From assembly GCA_033220425.1 (NCBI GenBank), contig CM065647.1, positions 1,798,001-1,862,000 on the forward strand: a DNA stretch of 64,000 nucleotides, given 5' to 3'. Positions 1 to 11,328 of this stretch are shown here, one piece after another. The DNA is from Lepraria neglecta. Its lineage: Eukaryota > Ascomycota > Lecanoromycetes > Lecanorales > Stereocaulaceae. The notes beneath the pieces were generated by a model. It ran no database searches and was not told the DNA's origin. It saw nothing but the letters and a program-made list of their open reading frames with translations. The position numbers and the translations under genes are program-made. The stretch's first letter is position 1; every line of letters starts with the position of its first letter.

Positions 1-18
1 TTTGCTAACTCTACATAG

Positions 19-621
<603 letters not shown>

Positions 622-1223
622 GGGGGAGATAGGGAGTGTGGAATGGTTCCCAGCAGAGAGACGAGCATGCATCTGGGTTTTGCGGCGTTCGAGTCATCCA
701 CAGCATGTTTTTGGCAGGCATGCATTCAGTGCTGGCAGTGGCCCGGCACCAAAATTCAATGTTCATAGGCTGTTGGGTGGAAAGAACTCTGGAGTGGTTT
801 CTTGGCCGCCCTGTAGACATAGCTTCATTGATGACGAAATATGAGTGTGGTTCGCACGCAAATCATTTACATTCAATGTATTTTGTTTCCCGCAAATGCA
901 ACCGGGAGTGTTCATTCCAGTGCAATTCCCAGTGGATACAATAGTGCACAGGAGCTGTAAATCTGTTTTGATTTCTCATAGCTGATACCAATTTGCTCCT
1001 TGTGAGCCGTTCCAGCTACCAATAATGTGTCGTATACTGACACAAACGCAAGAATGGAGTATCTCAGCTAATATTTGCTCCCGGAGCCCTTCCCTGAGCA
1101 AAATTGGTACACCAATGTCTCCTGAACGCCTGCGCTGGACACATACTGATCTACGATAAAACACTGAGGAAGTTATATAATGCACATTCCAAAACAATAA
1201 AGAGAACCCCGCGCCGTCGCTGC
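622..1223. other. intergenic, convergent 3' ends
   Basis: This is the space between the stop of the HECT ligase and the stop of the Ahc1-like gene on the other strand. It should hold both 3' untranslated regions. Short open frames here have no recognisable content, and I see no RNA gene or repeat. Confidence 0.6.
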
Positions 1224-3383
1224 TCAATGCCCGTCCTTTGTTCTCGAACCCCGTCTCAACCTTCTCTGTGGACTCGCAAAACTGACATGTCTCTCTTCTG
1301 TGGCGCCGTTGTGAATTGCCGTAGGCGGTCGCATTGCTGACGACCGTCTGCCCGCTGATTGACCATGAGGTTTTCCTCCCAAGCCCAAATGATGGTCCTG
1401 AGCGGAGCCGCCTTCTCCCAAATCCATGTCGTCTTGGTCCATCACCTCGGCATGTATGTAGTGGTCCTCTTCGTCATCGGCCTCAGCGGAGCTAGGTGAT
1501 TCTGATTCGGAATGCGTGTTCTCGTAGTCGCCATCGTCGGACACGAGGCTAGGGGCGGTGTGAGACTCGATAGTGTTCGGGCTGAGGTTGAAAGGGCTTT
1601 GTTGGTCGAGCAAAGAAGTATGATGGCCATGGTGCTGTTCTTGGTCCGAGTGGTACGGCGAGGGATATGGTGCGTGTTGGGTGATGTTGGGAAGGTAAGG
1701 TGGCCTTTGAGAGGGGGCGTTCGATCGGGCAGGATGGGTGGGTGTCTGTTCCAAGGGAGAAGGAGATCTCGTTACGCGGGCAGAGAACTCGTCACCTCGA
1801 AGCACGCCGCGAGTGCTGCGGCTTTGAGGCGCGTCGGGTTCTTGTCTCGTATTGTCCATCTCTTCCTCATCTTCCTCGTCGCTTGATAAGGTTAGGTCGA
1901 TTTCGGGCTTTGTCGTTGCTTCTGTGACCAACTCATCCAGATCACCGCCACGACCCATTCTTGCAAAAAGAGCAGATAGGTGAGGTGCTTGAGGGGAGGG
2001 GTTGAATGGAACAGGGTTGCCTCCGAAACCATCTAGCTGTCCAGGACCGATCCCACGAGGCGTAGACATGGCTTGAGCGGTGCTGGGTGTCGCTGATGTC
2101 TGACTGGCTGCTGTAGCAGCTGGCTGTGATTTCTTTCGTTTTGAAGTCGAGGTTGCAGGCTCGGTGGGCGTGTTGCGTGCCAAGTGGGCAGATCGAATGA
2201 GTGGGTGGACTAGCCCCGCGCTAGCCGTGGCTTGTGAGCCATGGATCTCTCCCAGCCCGGCTTCTGTGTCCGCATCAATCTCTTCACCACTCGCCTCGAT
2301 AGCAGCATCATGGCTCAGGAACTGTCGCGAATGTGCAATGCGACAATGATTGATGAAACCTTGAGCGCTATTGAAATTGCTCCGACGACAATCCAAGCAG
2401 ACCAGCTTCACCATTTTGCCATCCGATGAACGCTTCACAATCATCGGTCCCTTCTCTTCCTTCGGCTCAGGATACCCATGTGGAAGCGCTTTCAGTCTGG
2501 CACTGGTCGAACCACGCTGAGAACGCGATTTGCTTCCAACGACGCCCTTCTCTGATTTCGATCCTCTTGTTGCTCGGTCGGGCACAGTCTTTCCACCAAA
2601 CGTTGGCGTTGGCAGGTCCACCACATTTTCATCGAAAACGGATTCAGGAATCAACCATCGCTCATAGTGTCGGCTGTAAGGACCAGTGGCGACGCCCCAT
2701 GGTGATGCATACGGTGCTCGGTTGTTGAAGGCAGCCCCGGAACCACTGCCAGCAGCTTGCATATCTTCAAAGACAGACGACGTCGCTGGATATGGGATTA
2801 CTTGACACCGTCTCAGCTGCTCAAGCGCTGCCTGGCATTTCGCAAACTCTTGGTCAATCAACCGCAGCTCCTTGTGCTTGAGAAGTATTTCAAGACCGAA
2901 CTGGGCTTCAATAGTGTCACGGAGAGCTTTTGGATCTGCAGCGCCAGCTTCACCACCTTCAAAGGCACTGTCCAAGGATCTGTTCAGCGTTGGCAGATCA
3001 TGGAAGGATACATGATCTTGAGCTCCCTCCCACTGTGTCCCGTTCAACGTTTGGTTCACCGGCATTTCAGTCTGGCTGGGGGTTTTAAACCCATTTATTG
3101 GAATCACTTGTGGAGGTAGCGATGCTCTTTGGCCATCTGCAGCAGGTATCTGAACATGGCTCATGATCTCAGTCCTTCTCTTGGGCTCAGGAGAACCCAA
3201 GCGTGGTGATACAGGACTGCTGTCCCCACGTTTCCGCTTCATCTTATTTAAGAGTGGTATGTGAGTCACTGATGGCCGTTGCTGCTTTGTTTGCGCAAAG
3301 TTTGCTTTCTCCTGCAGGATGCCCTCATTCCGACCTGAGGAACTCCAAGGAAACCAGGACATGCCATTCGAGCTGCTCAACAT
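1224..3383 (-). CDS. AHC1: Ahc1-like C2H2 zinc-finger protein (probable ADA histone acetyltransferase complex component)
   Basis: This is a single-exon protein of 719 residues. Most of it is low-complexity (Ser, Pro, Gln, acidic runs), with an Arg/Lys-rich stretch near residues 47-72 and a possible helix around 155-195. The one clear domain is a C2H2 finger with Cys329, Cys332, His346 and His351, in the context LVCLDCRRSNFNSAQGFINH. That matches the finger I know from fungal Ahc1-type proteins, where Ahc1 belongs to the ADA acetyltransferase complex; nuclear chromatin function follows by family. After the finger come an acidic run (SSDEEDEEEMD) and further disordered sequence with repeated acidic patches. 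The ATG at 3383 is the first in frame; later ATGs at residues 8 and 48 are alternatives. The family call is good, but membership of the complex is inference. Confidence 0.7.
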   Translation of the reverse strand: MLSSSNGMSWFPWSSSGRNEGILQEKANFAQTKQQRPSVTHIPLLNKMKRKRGDSSPVSPRLGSPEPKRRTEIMSHVQIPAADGQRASLPPQVIPINGFKTPSQTEMPVNQTLNGTQWEGAQDHVSFHDLPTLNRSLDSAFEGGEAGAADPKALRDTIEAQFGLEILLKHKELRLIDQEFAKCQAALEQLRRCQVIPYPATSSVFEDMQAAGSGSGAAFNNRAPYASPWGVATGPYSRHYERWLIPESVFDENVVDLPTPTFGGKTVPDRATRGSKSEKGVVGSKSRSQRGSTSARLKALPHGYPEPKEEKGPMIVKRSSDGKMVKLVCLDCRRSNFNSAQGFINHCRIAHSRQFLSHDAAIEASGEEIDADTEAGLGEIHGSQATASAGLVHPLIRSAHLARNTPTEPATSTSKRKKSQPAATAASQTSATPSTAQAMSTPRGIGPGQLDGFGGNPVPFNPSPQAPHLSALFARMGRGGDLDELVTEATTKPEIDLTLSSDEEDEEEMDNTRQEPDAPQSRSTRGVLRGDEFSARVTRSPSPLEQTPTHPARSNAPSQRPPYLPNITQHAPYPSPYHSDQEQHHGHHTSLLDQQSPFNLSPNTIESHTAPSLVSDDGDYENTHSESESPSSAEADDEEDHYIHAEVMDQDDMDLGEGGSAQDHHLGLGGKPHGQSAGRRSSAMRPPTAIHNGATEERHVSFASPQRRLRRGSRTKDGH

Positions 3384-5005
3384 TTACGCTGGTGGTTTAG
3401 ACAACATGGGAAGGGCAGGAACGAGGAGTGGAGACAGGGTAGGTCCGAGTGATTATCGGCGTATTCGTGGCTGAAGAGGAGGGAAGTTTCCCGAAGATTA
3501 CGAAGCTTCTTGAAGTTTAAAAGCGGTCAGAAGTCAAGCGTGTATGGTGTGATGCTCTTCAAGCCACAAACAAGATATGTCACAGACAATCTTGTGGTGA
3601 GTTGGAAGGGTGGAGTGACTCGTAGCTTGGCGGGAGCCAAAGGCCGACCGTGGAAATCGAAGGAACGTAGCGTAGGTGGCACCGGTGGCGGAAAATTGAT
3701 TATTAAGCGAGTAAAGTGAGGAGAAAGGTGGTAAGAGTAAAAGAAATCGCTCAGATATTACAAAAAGGTATTGTGTGGTGGAGCGCGAAAGGTTGAAGAT
3801 GTAAGGCTGGTTGTTTGAGTGGTGATGTGAGGACTTCAGGATTGACGTTTTTGGGGGGGGGATGGGGTGGCCCAGAAGTTTGGTGAGACGCCAGAAAGGA
3901 AAAGAAGGATCGGAAATCTGGTTGGATGCATGCATGGGCCCGCCTGAAATGAGCCCGGAGGTGCGCTACGGCTGCAATTACGCCATAGACTTCTCTTTCA
4001 TTGGTGCGACAACGCAGGGTTTTTGGCCAAAGGGGGCGGGCCCACACTCTCCCGTCACAAGAAAAGAAATGCCCGATCAGTCTACGGCCTCCTCAAAACG
4101 ATGGTACGATCAGTCAAGAAGAGTTAAAGTCGTCGAACCAGCGGTTGAGGGGAGGAAAATGTGCTGGCACTGCGTCATGCAGCCTTTGTTTCTGGTTTTA
4201 CTCCAGAAAACGCTGAATTCGAAGGGAAGAGGCCACGCGTACAGTTTCCCTATATGCACATTCCCGAATAAGCCAAAACAAACAGATGACAAATAATGAG
4301 CTGCCTGAAGTTTGAAATAGTCTTCCAATCACCTACAGCCATAAGCTGCAACTCTTTTCTGCGCTCTCAAATCTTTTCGAAGTAGATTTGCAAATAGAAA
4401 GGTGGCAAAGATGTTCTTCAAGATCGGCTTCCTCTCTTCATTCGCTTATCACGGCAGCTCGGAGGTTGGCTTAGCGTCCGCCACTATTTTTGCCCCTGTG
4501 CTGATCCGTACATATCAAACTGCCAGGGCTTCACCAGCATGACAGCACTGTATGTAGTATCAGTTCTAAAGCATTGAATATACACATCTTTATATCTTTT
4601 AGAGGAAAGCTATACTGTATGCTACTATTGGGCCAGTAAATACACAGCCGTGACGTGTCGGACCATGGCATCATTGCACATTCTAGGTACCTAATTCCTT
4701 AACATCCAGGACACCATTCAAGGACTTCATAGAGCGTGGTTTACGGTCTTTTTTTTTGGGAGTCTTCGTCAACACAACCTACTACAAGCGGTAGCATTCA
4801 CAAGAAAGAGCATCAAAGGGACTGGCCGGAGGATCAGGTCCATGCATGAAACGTTGTCTTCACAGAGTAGCGCTCGTCACTTCACAACCTCATGATCATT
4901 CCTTCATCTTGAACTTTTCACAATTAAAAGACACTACTCCCTATACTTGCGAGCTTCTTCCATTTTGTGCCAGAACCGCCACAAGCATACGGCAACACAG
5001 TCACA
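3384..5005. other. intergenic, divergent promoter region
   Basis: This is about 1.6 kb between two genes pointing away from each other, so it should hold both promoters and 5' untranslated regions. It includes a run of nine G at 3852-3860 and T/A-rich tracts near 4560-4630 and 4745. The longest open frame (3862-4296, plus) looks like chance sequence. I see no RNA gene. Confidence 0.55.
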
Positions 5006-6089
5006 ATGACTCACAGGAACAGGAAGTCCAAACGTCCAGAGGTCAATCGGAAGAAGGGGGTAGACCTCACAGCTTTAAAGCTCACCCCACAGAAATACAC
5101 ACCTCCACGCTCAAACAAGACAAAGGGTGCCATCACCGACAAAATGGAGCAGACTCAGTCCGCCGCACGTTCGAATGGGAAGCCAGCATCAGACGTAATG
5201 GACGACACGCCCAACCAGTCAACCGAGCGACTCGCACTCAACAAACGCCCAAGGCCCGAAGATACTGACGAGAGCTCCGGTCATCTCCGCAAGCGTTCAA
5301 AGGCCAATGGCAACACTGGACTAAGTCATCGTCCTCAAGAACCGGCGGAAGGTCTAACGGAGCAGGACTCTACGCGGATGACCGTGCCTGGCCAAGATCT
5401 CAATTCCACAGACAATGCAACCACTCAAGCACTTCCAGCAGAAGTTAAGCACCTTCAGAATAAGTACGACTTCACAACCATGTCCATTCTTTCATCGTCC
5501 AAGATCGAACAGAAAGTCCGCAACCTTCTTCTTCGTGTCTCAAAGTTCAACTTCGTCGATATCAAGGCGAAGCCAGGCATTTTGGTCTTGCACGCTAAAG
5601 CTGAGGCGGCGGGTAAGATGGTGAGCATCGTTGAGATCGCCAAGCAAGAGATCCAGAAGGAGAATGGGAAGTGGTATCAGTATTCGAAATTGCATGGGGA
5701 GATTATGGAGTTGAAGGCCAAGGAAACTAAGCCAAGGGGAGGAGGGAAGACGCTCGCTGAGTGGAGTAAGGAGAAGTCTGGTGACGGCGCTCCTGCTAAG
5801 ACAGGAGAAGGAACTTTTAGTGGAGTGGAGAAAGTGCAGGAAGAGAAGCAGGTAGTCGATGATGATGAGAATGATGAGACGGAAGATGCTTTCGAGACGA
5901 TGGCGCCCCCGAATCGTGGACACGATAAAGCAGAGGAGAGGAAGAAGGTCCGAGCCATCCCTATCATGACTATCTACTTCGCTGGAGTTCCGGTGCCTGT
6001 TCTTAAGGAGCTTTACGGGTATGACTGGTATCTTTTTCTCTACGTACACCTGACTAACCGTACGCAATAGTGAGCAGACGAACGCCTGA
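5006..6089 (+). CDS. Alba-domain DNA/RNA-binding protein
   Basis: This protein of 343 residues is encoded by exons 5006-6018 and 6071-6089. An Alba-like nucleic-acid-binding domain lies at about residues 155-235 (MSILSSSKIEQKVRNLLLRV, then the strand-turn DIKAKPGILVLHAKAEAAGK). The N-terminal 150 residues are basic and disordered, with likely nuclear signals such as KRPRPED and LRKRSKA. Residues 235-310 are charged, and the tail is ...VLKELYG then EQTNA after the intron. Splicing at 6019 (GTATGA) to 6070 (AATAG) restores this ending, which resembles fungal relatives. An upstream GTG at 4967 is in frame, but the first ATG is 5006. Eukaryotic Alba proteins act in RNase P/MRP or in mRNA handling; which applies here cannot be told from sequence. 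Confidence 0.8.
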
Positions 6090-6540
6090 AAGGTAGCGGC
6101 TTCATAAGAATGGCACAGGTTGGGCTATATACGATGTACATGGATTGGAAGAAGAAGGAGAAGAAGCAAACCAAGAAAATTCCTAGGTGTTTTGCTCTTA
6201 TGTATAGCATTTCATCTTCGCCTTTTCAAAGGTGTCGCTCTATACCCACACAGCAGTCAATAACTTTAGCAGAACAATCGCAATTCACTCAAAATCTCTT
6301 ACAATCTCTCCATGCGCTAAGAAATCCCAAAGTAGAAAAGCTTGAGAACCGTGCTCGCGGAAAGCCTCCCGCTGCAGCCGTCTATGGACTGCGCATCTTC
6401 GGTCCGATTCCCTCCGACTTGACACTTCATAGATGCTGCTCAAACAGTAGCTCCCAAGATAATTGTCATAAGACTCGTATGGTTTTTTATTTCGTCGCAA
6501 ACCCTACTCTCAATCCTCTTTACCTCTAAGAAACCCCGTC
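6090..6540. other. intergenic, convergent 3' ends
   Basis: This is about 450 bp between the stop of the Alba gene and the stop of PEX4 on the other strand. I see nothing beyond untranslated sequence. Confidence 0.55.
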
Positions 6541-7174
6541 TTACCCAGTACTTCCAGCCCATCTCTTCTCCTCACACCAGAATCTTACCAAACCTTCTCC
6601 ACCAATCCTGTCCCCGTTCTTTAACAGACTTGCTATATCGATATTTAACGGACTATCCACCTCGGGATACGCGAGTAGCTGGTGTATAGCTTCGAGTGTG
6701 GATGTAAGTGTATAGGCGGGCGACCATGAGCCCTTCAAGAGATCCAAGCAAATTTCGCCGGTCTAGTTGGGAGGTTATTAGCGAAGGGTTAGGAAAGGAG
6801 GGAGATCGAGGAAGGGAAGAGGGGGGAGGGCAGACCTTGAAATGAACATTTGGGTGGCATATTGGTGTTACGAATTTTATTATAGGCGGGGCGAGGGGGT
6901 AGGATGGGGGTACTGTTATGTTAAGTCTCCAGAGACCAGCTAGATAAAGGTCAGGATTGTCTTTTGGTAATATCTAAGGCGAGTAATAGCCCTACTTACC
7001 CTCGTATGCTGTGCCCAGGACACCTTTCATTACGGCCTCCCAGTGTAGTATCTCGGCTTCAGATACTGGGCCGAGTGATTGCAGGATAGAGGAAGGTTCT
7101 TCGGTATTGGTTTTGAGCTCTTGGAGGAGGCGCTTGGTAGAGGGAGGGGTCGGGGAACGGGATGGGGGCGCCAT
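6541..7174 (-). CDS. PEX4: Pex4-type ubiquitin-conjugating enzyme (E2), peroxisomal
   Basis: This is a complete E2 enzyme of 166 residues in three exons: 7174-7000, 6939-6836 and 6762-6541 (introns of 60 and 73 nt). The UBC fold runs the whole length, with YPLAPPIIKFVTPICHPNVH before the active site and the catalytic cysteine at about residue 98 in GEICLDLL. It continues SWSPAYTLTSTLEAIHQLL and PEVDSPLNIDIA. Pex4 sits on the peroxisome surface with Pex22 and monoubiquitinates the Pex5 receptor so that it can be recycled. The short N-terminal tail starting MAPPSRSPTPPSTKRL and the sequence AILxxLL-type ending favour Pex4 over other E2s. The start is the ATG at 7174; a GTG just upstream is not used here. 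The intron donor at 6835 is GTCTGC, a weak but phase-consistent site. Confidence 0.86.
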
Positions 7175-7823
7175 CACGAGGCGTGAATATGGGACAGTGC
7201 TTTGGAGCTTTGTGTATAAGTTCGAGGTCGAGAAAGAGTCATAGTTATAGAGGCACTGTTGTTTTCGCAGGACCTGTGAAGGTCGGAATCTGGGGAGGAG
7301 GCTTGGCGCTAGAAGAATTTACCCCCCTCTCCCCCGCAGGTCGCAAAAAAGCCCCCAAATCTGACTATCTTCCTATAGATCCTCAACGAGTGATTTTGAT
7401 AGAAATATTTTGACTACAAAGCTGTAGAATACATTATTCGGAACAATTTTTTCGGCAAAAGCTAAGGTTAAATCCCTATCGTTGTCAGGTTGTCGTAAGT
7501 TGAAGACAGCTTGGATTCCTCTGGGCGTCCGGGCTTTTTTGCGACCCGCGAGGCCCGCAATGACACTGGCCTGGAGGTTTCTTCTTCCTCTCCAACATCC
7601 ATTGACCAGCCATTTGTACATACAACTATTCGGGCACTGTTACTTGGCTTCATGTGTATAGATATCCAATTGATGCCCTTGTCTATACAACTGCAATCGC
7701 CTTGAAGACACCATCCTAAAGGTACGCCACCGTCATACCCCACAAGCCCCCTCCAGTTGCGGCATCAGCTCACAAACACCAGCTTTCTCCCCCTATCCAT
7801 TATACCACCTCCAAACGAATGAA
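7175..7823. promoter_or_regulatory. divergent promoter region between PEX4 and VTC1
   Basis: About 650 bp between two start codons should hold both promoters. It contains a perfect 16-bp inverted repeat (7339-7354 and 7531-7546), listed separately. A C-rich tract lies at 7740-7800, just before the VTC1 start. I cannot name binding sites with confidence. Confidence 0.5.
7339..7546. repeat. inverted repeat, possible MITE or hairpin
   Basis: The 16 bases at 7339-7354 (GGTCGCAAAAAAGCCC) are the exact reverse complement of 7531-7546, enclosing an A+T-richer stretch of 176 bp. The arrangement resembles a very small terminal-inverted-repeat element. I find no convincing target duplication next to the arms, so this is a candidate only. 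Confidence 0.4.
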
Positions 7824-8198
7824 ATGTCCTCACAACCTCTCCTCTCCACAACCCCAAACAAACGCATCGCCCTCCCCACCCGCGTCGAACCCAAAGTCTT
7901 CTTCGCAAACGAACGTACCTTTCTCTCCTGGCTAAACTTCACCGTAATCCTAGGCGGTCTCAGCATCGGCCTCTTAAACTTCGGCCACGATACCACGTCT
8001 CTAATATGCGCCGCTTTATTCACGGTAGTGGCAATGGGTTGTATGGCATATGCGCTTGTGACGTTCCATTGGCGGGCTAGGAGTATTAGGTTGAGGGGGC
8101 AGGGAGGGTTTGATGATCGATTTGGGCCGACTGTGTTGGCGGTTGTATTGGCGGGGGCGGTGGTGGTGAATTTTGTTTTGAGGGTTACTATTACGTAG
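7824..8198 (+). CDS. VTC1: Vtc1, vacuolar transporter chaperone subunit (DUF202)
   Basis: This single-exon membrane protein of 124 residues covers the whole Vtc1 length. The motif [20 protein letters not shown] is the family signature. Three membrane spans follow at about residues 35-53, 59-80 and 101-120, with [20 protein letters not shown] between the second and third. Vtc1 is the small membrane subunit of the VTC complex, which makes polyphosphate at the vacuolar membrane together with Vtc4 and partners that are not in this window. The 5' half is C-rich and the 3' half G-rich in the coding strand. The start is the only sensible ATG. Confidence 0.95.
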   Translation: MSSQPLLSTTPNKRIALPTRVEPKVFFANERTFLSWLNFTVILGGLSIGLLNFGHDTTSLICAALFTVVAMGCMAYALVTFHWRARSIRLRGQGGFDDRFGPTVLAVVLAGAVVVNFVLRVTIT

Positions 8199-8828
8199 AA
8201 TTGTGAGGCCGGAATTGGGAAGGGGAGGGGAGGAGGAAGGGGAGGCTGTGAGTGGTCAGAGGCAAGGGAAGTGAGACGTAGAGGAAGGACGATGGATTGA
8301 AAAATGGTGTGGACAATGGCTGATAGTGGAAGATGAAGGGGTCATGATATGGTTACTTCCAGGACATATGGGTCTACGGCGTGACGGAACATGGTGACCG
8401 GATCAATGAATGTTGAAAGCATTTTCTTATCAGTCATGGGAATCATGTCGTTGGATGAGACGAATTCAACGGTTGTCAGCAGTGTGTCTATGCTCATCCG
8501 CTGCGCTACAACTCTTCCCATTCCACCGTGATCCCATAAAACTCTTCATCAATATATCCTTCTGGCTTGCACTTCCAGCATTATCTCTTCATGGCGAGGG
8601 TCTTCCTCCAAAGTTGATATTTCATCTTCCAAACTTGGGCTTTAACCCGTGCTTTGTGGCGTCGATTGCACCGAGGATCCTAGGACGCAGGTTCGAGCCC
8701 GCTCTGTACAGCGGTTCGGCTGACCAAGTCGTTCCAGACCAGCGGAATAGCGTATTACCACACATGATATATTCATTTAATAGGCAGCTCATCGGGTCCA
8801 AGGGCTGGTCCAGAGGCTGATAATGGTC
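8199..8828. other. intergenic
   Basis: This is about 630 bp downstream of VTC1, up to the stop of the F-box-like remnant on the other strand. A plus-strand open frame at 8410-8820 has no recognisable features. A GGTTCGAGCC string at 8691-8700 looks like a tRNA B box, but no tRNA fold can be made around it. Confidence 0.5.
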
Positions 8829-9862
8829 CTATTGATGCGTGAACGGGACAAAATGCGCAACTATCTGGCAATTAAATTTATCTGAGTAATGCAAGCGAGC
8901 CCTTCCTTCGTGTCTGGAAAAAGCCACGAAGGGTGTCAACCGGCAAGCCAGCTGGTCGTTATCTCGTTTCACCTGAACATACTCGAACAAAGCGGCAGCA
9001 TTGTGGATGGACCAGTCGAACCTACAACCAGGAGGAAGTAGATCAGTGCAGAGTCTCTTAACATCCCGTAAGTCGGCTTTGTAGGTAAGATAGGAAGGCA
9101 TAGATTCCACGTATGCTTTGAAGCGAGAATTGACTTGACGGCAGTAAAGCATTGATTTGGCACAGAGAAAGCTGAAGATAGATTCAAAAAGCTCCAGAGG
9201 CAACGCAGAGAGCCTGTGAGTGGTCTCCTTGAACTGTAAATTGGTTTTGTGGGCGCGGTATGAAGGCATAGAGACCACGCACAGCTTGCAGCGAGAGTTG
9301 ATTAGAGGGCAATAGAACAATCTCCATGTGGAGAGGAAATTTGACACAATTTCGAGGAGCCCCAGAGATAGTGCAAAGAGCCTGTTAAGAGTATGTGTAA
9401 CTAGTCCGTCTAGGAAGAGACTACGAGAAGGCAATCTTTTTACAGACAAGCCCTCACACACCTGATAACGGATCGAACCTACTCTAAATTGGGCGAAAAG
9501 TGCTGCAGCTTTTGCAAGAGACCATTCAGGTGGACCTCCAGGACCGCGATGGGGATGGTAGACTGAAGCGATCAGTATTAACGCTCGAGGTATTCACGGT
9601 ATTCATGGGTAGAGTCCACTACCGCTTTGCATCGAGAATTGAGTTCGCAGAAGCAGAAAATGGAGCGAGAATCAGAGAGGCCACAATCAGTTGGATTGGA
9701 TGGAGTGGGAGCAATGAGAAATGGTATCGATGAATGGCATGATGGTACTTTTTTGAAGCTGAGTAGTCGTAGTAGGCAGTCGTGATGCCAGAGCGCTTCT
9801 TTCGTTTCAGTCAGTGGAACGCCACTGAAAAAGAACTCGTCGTTTCTTAGGTAGTCTTGCAT
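8829..9862 (-). pseudogene. decayed F-box-like gene(s): three tandem modules
   Basis: Going along the minus strand I see three related modules. Module B (about 9740-9490) has ELNSRCKAVVDSTHEYREYL and, in another frame, PEWSLAKAAALFAQF. Module C1 (9371-9228) has LGLLEIVSNFLSTWRLFY and NSRCKLCVVSMPSYRAHK. Module C2 (9206-9063) has LPLELFESIFSFLCAKSMLY and NSRFKAYVESMPSYLTYK, then FDWSIHNAAALFEYVQ. The pattern LPLELFESIFSFL followed by C-R-x-V-N-S-R-F resembles fungal F-box domains, which bring substrates to SCF ubiquitin ligases through Skp1. Module B is interrupted: its F-box-like half ends in a stop, and its other half continues in the next frame straight into C1. The long frame of C1/C2 has no ATG before the first module. 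I read this as a broken tandem array, although introns cannot be excluded. Confidence 0.55.
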
Positions 9863-9960
9863 TCACATGCAAGGAGTTGTAGCCCCGCTTCCAATATGTA
9901 AGGTCGGAATGGTTACCAGTCGTGAACCCAACGAAGCGCCTCTATTCCCGGCTTAACGTC

Positions 9961-10485
9961 TCATCGGGCTGGCCCAATCACAGAGCACAGCGCTCTCGCC
10001 TGAGGATAACTCAACAGCACTTCAAAGAAGAAGTAATCACCAACATCCACTTTCTGTTGGACAGCAGTGAGCAGCTCAGCAGCTCGCTCAAGAGACCAGA
10101 TTCGAGATCCAGGTTTCTCATGGCTTTGGTAGTATTGAGAAATGATCTCTTTGAACTTTGCTTGATAGGTTCGGTAGTCTAAGAAATCGTCCACGCAGGC
10201 TTTGAGCTTGGAATGGACTTCTCGACAGCGGAGAATTGCGAGAGGGTCCATTTGCTGTACGATTGGGAGGAGGATTTCGAATTGGGGGTTGTGAGTTTGT
10301 CTGCCATGTTGGGGTTTTGGTATTCGAGAAAGGACAGGTCTGGAGGGAAATTGTAGAATTCTTGAGCGTGATGAACTATTGGAAAGGAAGTCTTGAGCCT
10401 TAAATGTCTCTATTACAACTTCACGTGTTTCGAGTTGAAAATTGGGAGCGTTTGAGAATTGACCGTTGGCCAGAAGGCTGCACAA
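9961..10485 (-). pseudogene. F-box-like gene, fourth module, probably broken at its start
   Basis: The open frame of 174 residues carries the same module as its neighbours: FEILLPIVQQMDPLAILRCR, then VHSKLKACVDDFLDYRTYQ and RIWSLERAAELLTAVQQ, ending QARALCSVIGPAR. The frame has no ATG before the F-box-like part. An ATG at 10307 begins a short stretch in another frame that runs into the same DNA one base out of register. So either the gene has lost its start by a small indel, or an upstream exon is missing from my reading. Together with modules B, C1 and C2 downstream, it forms a local tandem family. Any role as an SCF substrate receptor is inferred from the fold pattern only. Confidence 0.45.
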
Positions 10486-10597
10486 GGGCGGAAAACCCCC
10501 GCTTCAAGCCCTAATTTTGTCCGCTTTGGGTCTTTGTTGTGAACAAGAACTCGGTGACAGATACATCTTGCTCTACAGCACCATCACACAACTCGCA

Positions 10598-11160
10598 ATG
10601 GCTTCCACCCAAGCGTCCTCAACGGCCGTGAGCCCCCTTCCATTACTCTCCAACGTCAACACGGCAATTAACCTGTTGACAGCCCATACCCATTTCGCGC
10701 CTGGCTAAGATCACGAGTGATGTACGCCCCTCAATCTTAGCGGACGTCCTCCTTGAATCATTGTGCTGACAGGCGACAGGTCTGCGACTCAGTCTTCCAA
10801 TCAACCCACACCTATGACCACTCCAGCACCTCCTCCCAAAATACAAACATAATAAACACGATCCTGCAGTGTCTCATCTCTGAATCCTCAACGTCCGGAC
10901 AGCCACCACAGTACAAGTACATGGTCACCAGCACAATCATAGAACAACACGCTACCTCTCATGTTATGGATGAGGATTCTCAAGCTGTAGCGGGGGCGGT
11001 AGAGGGGGAGGGCAGCTTGGCAGCCAAGAGGGGAATGCATTCGGCGTCAGGAGCGTATTGGAATAATGAGAAGGATGGGATGTGGAGCTTCAAGTATGAG
11101 AAGGCCGAAAGTATGGGATTTGATGTTATTGTTAGTATTGTATGGATATCGGTGGTCTGA
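10598..11160 (+). CDS. Tctex1-family dynein light chain
   Basis: This is a protein of 149 residues in three exons: 10598-10627, 10683-10721 and 10780-11160. Introns are 55 and 58 nt, and the middle exon encodes only 13 residues (PIPISRLAKITSD). The C-terminal region is typical of Tctex1/DYNLT: a helix with NTNIINTILQCLISES, the strand YKYMVTSTIIEQ and GMHSASGAYWNNEKDGMWSF followed by DVIVSIVW. Tctex1 light chains dimerise and bind the dynein intermediate chain, linking cargo to the motor. An insertion of acidic and Gly/Ala-rich residues between the second and third strands is common in fungal members. Two AGs precede exon 3; the second (10778-10779) keeps the frame. Confidence 0.85.
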
Positions 11161-11328
11161 GGAAGGGGAGGAAGGGGCGAGGAGGGGAGCACGCACGGGC
11201 GTCGTGTGGCAGAAGAGATACCATTGAGCAAGAGAGCCTGCGTGACCTCTCGATTGGAGGGAGCAAAATTGGATCGAAAGCATAAGGTTGGCATAAAACC
11301 AGCCCCCAATTCAGTCTATACACAATGA

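Noticed and set aside
3862-4296. plus-strand open frame of 144 codons
   Set aside because: Composition looks like chance translation of promoter sequence; no motif or splice context.
8668-8715. tRNA-like string with GGTTCGAGCC on the plus strand
   Set aside because: The flanking bases cannot form a T-arm or acceptor stem and there is no proper A box.
9465-9490. GGTTCGATCC on the minus strand, resembling a tRNA B box
   Set aside because: It is inside the F-box-like frame and no tRNA fold can be built around it.
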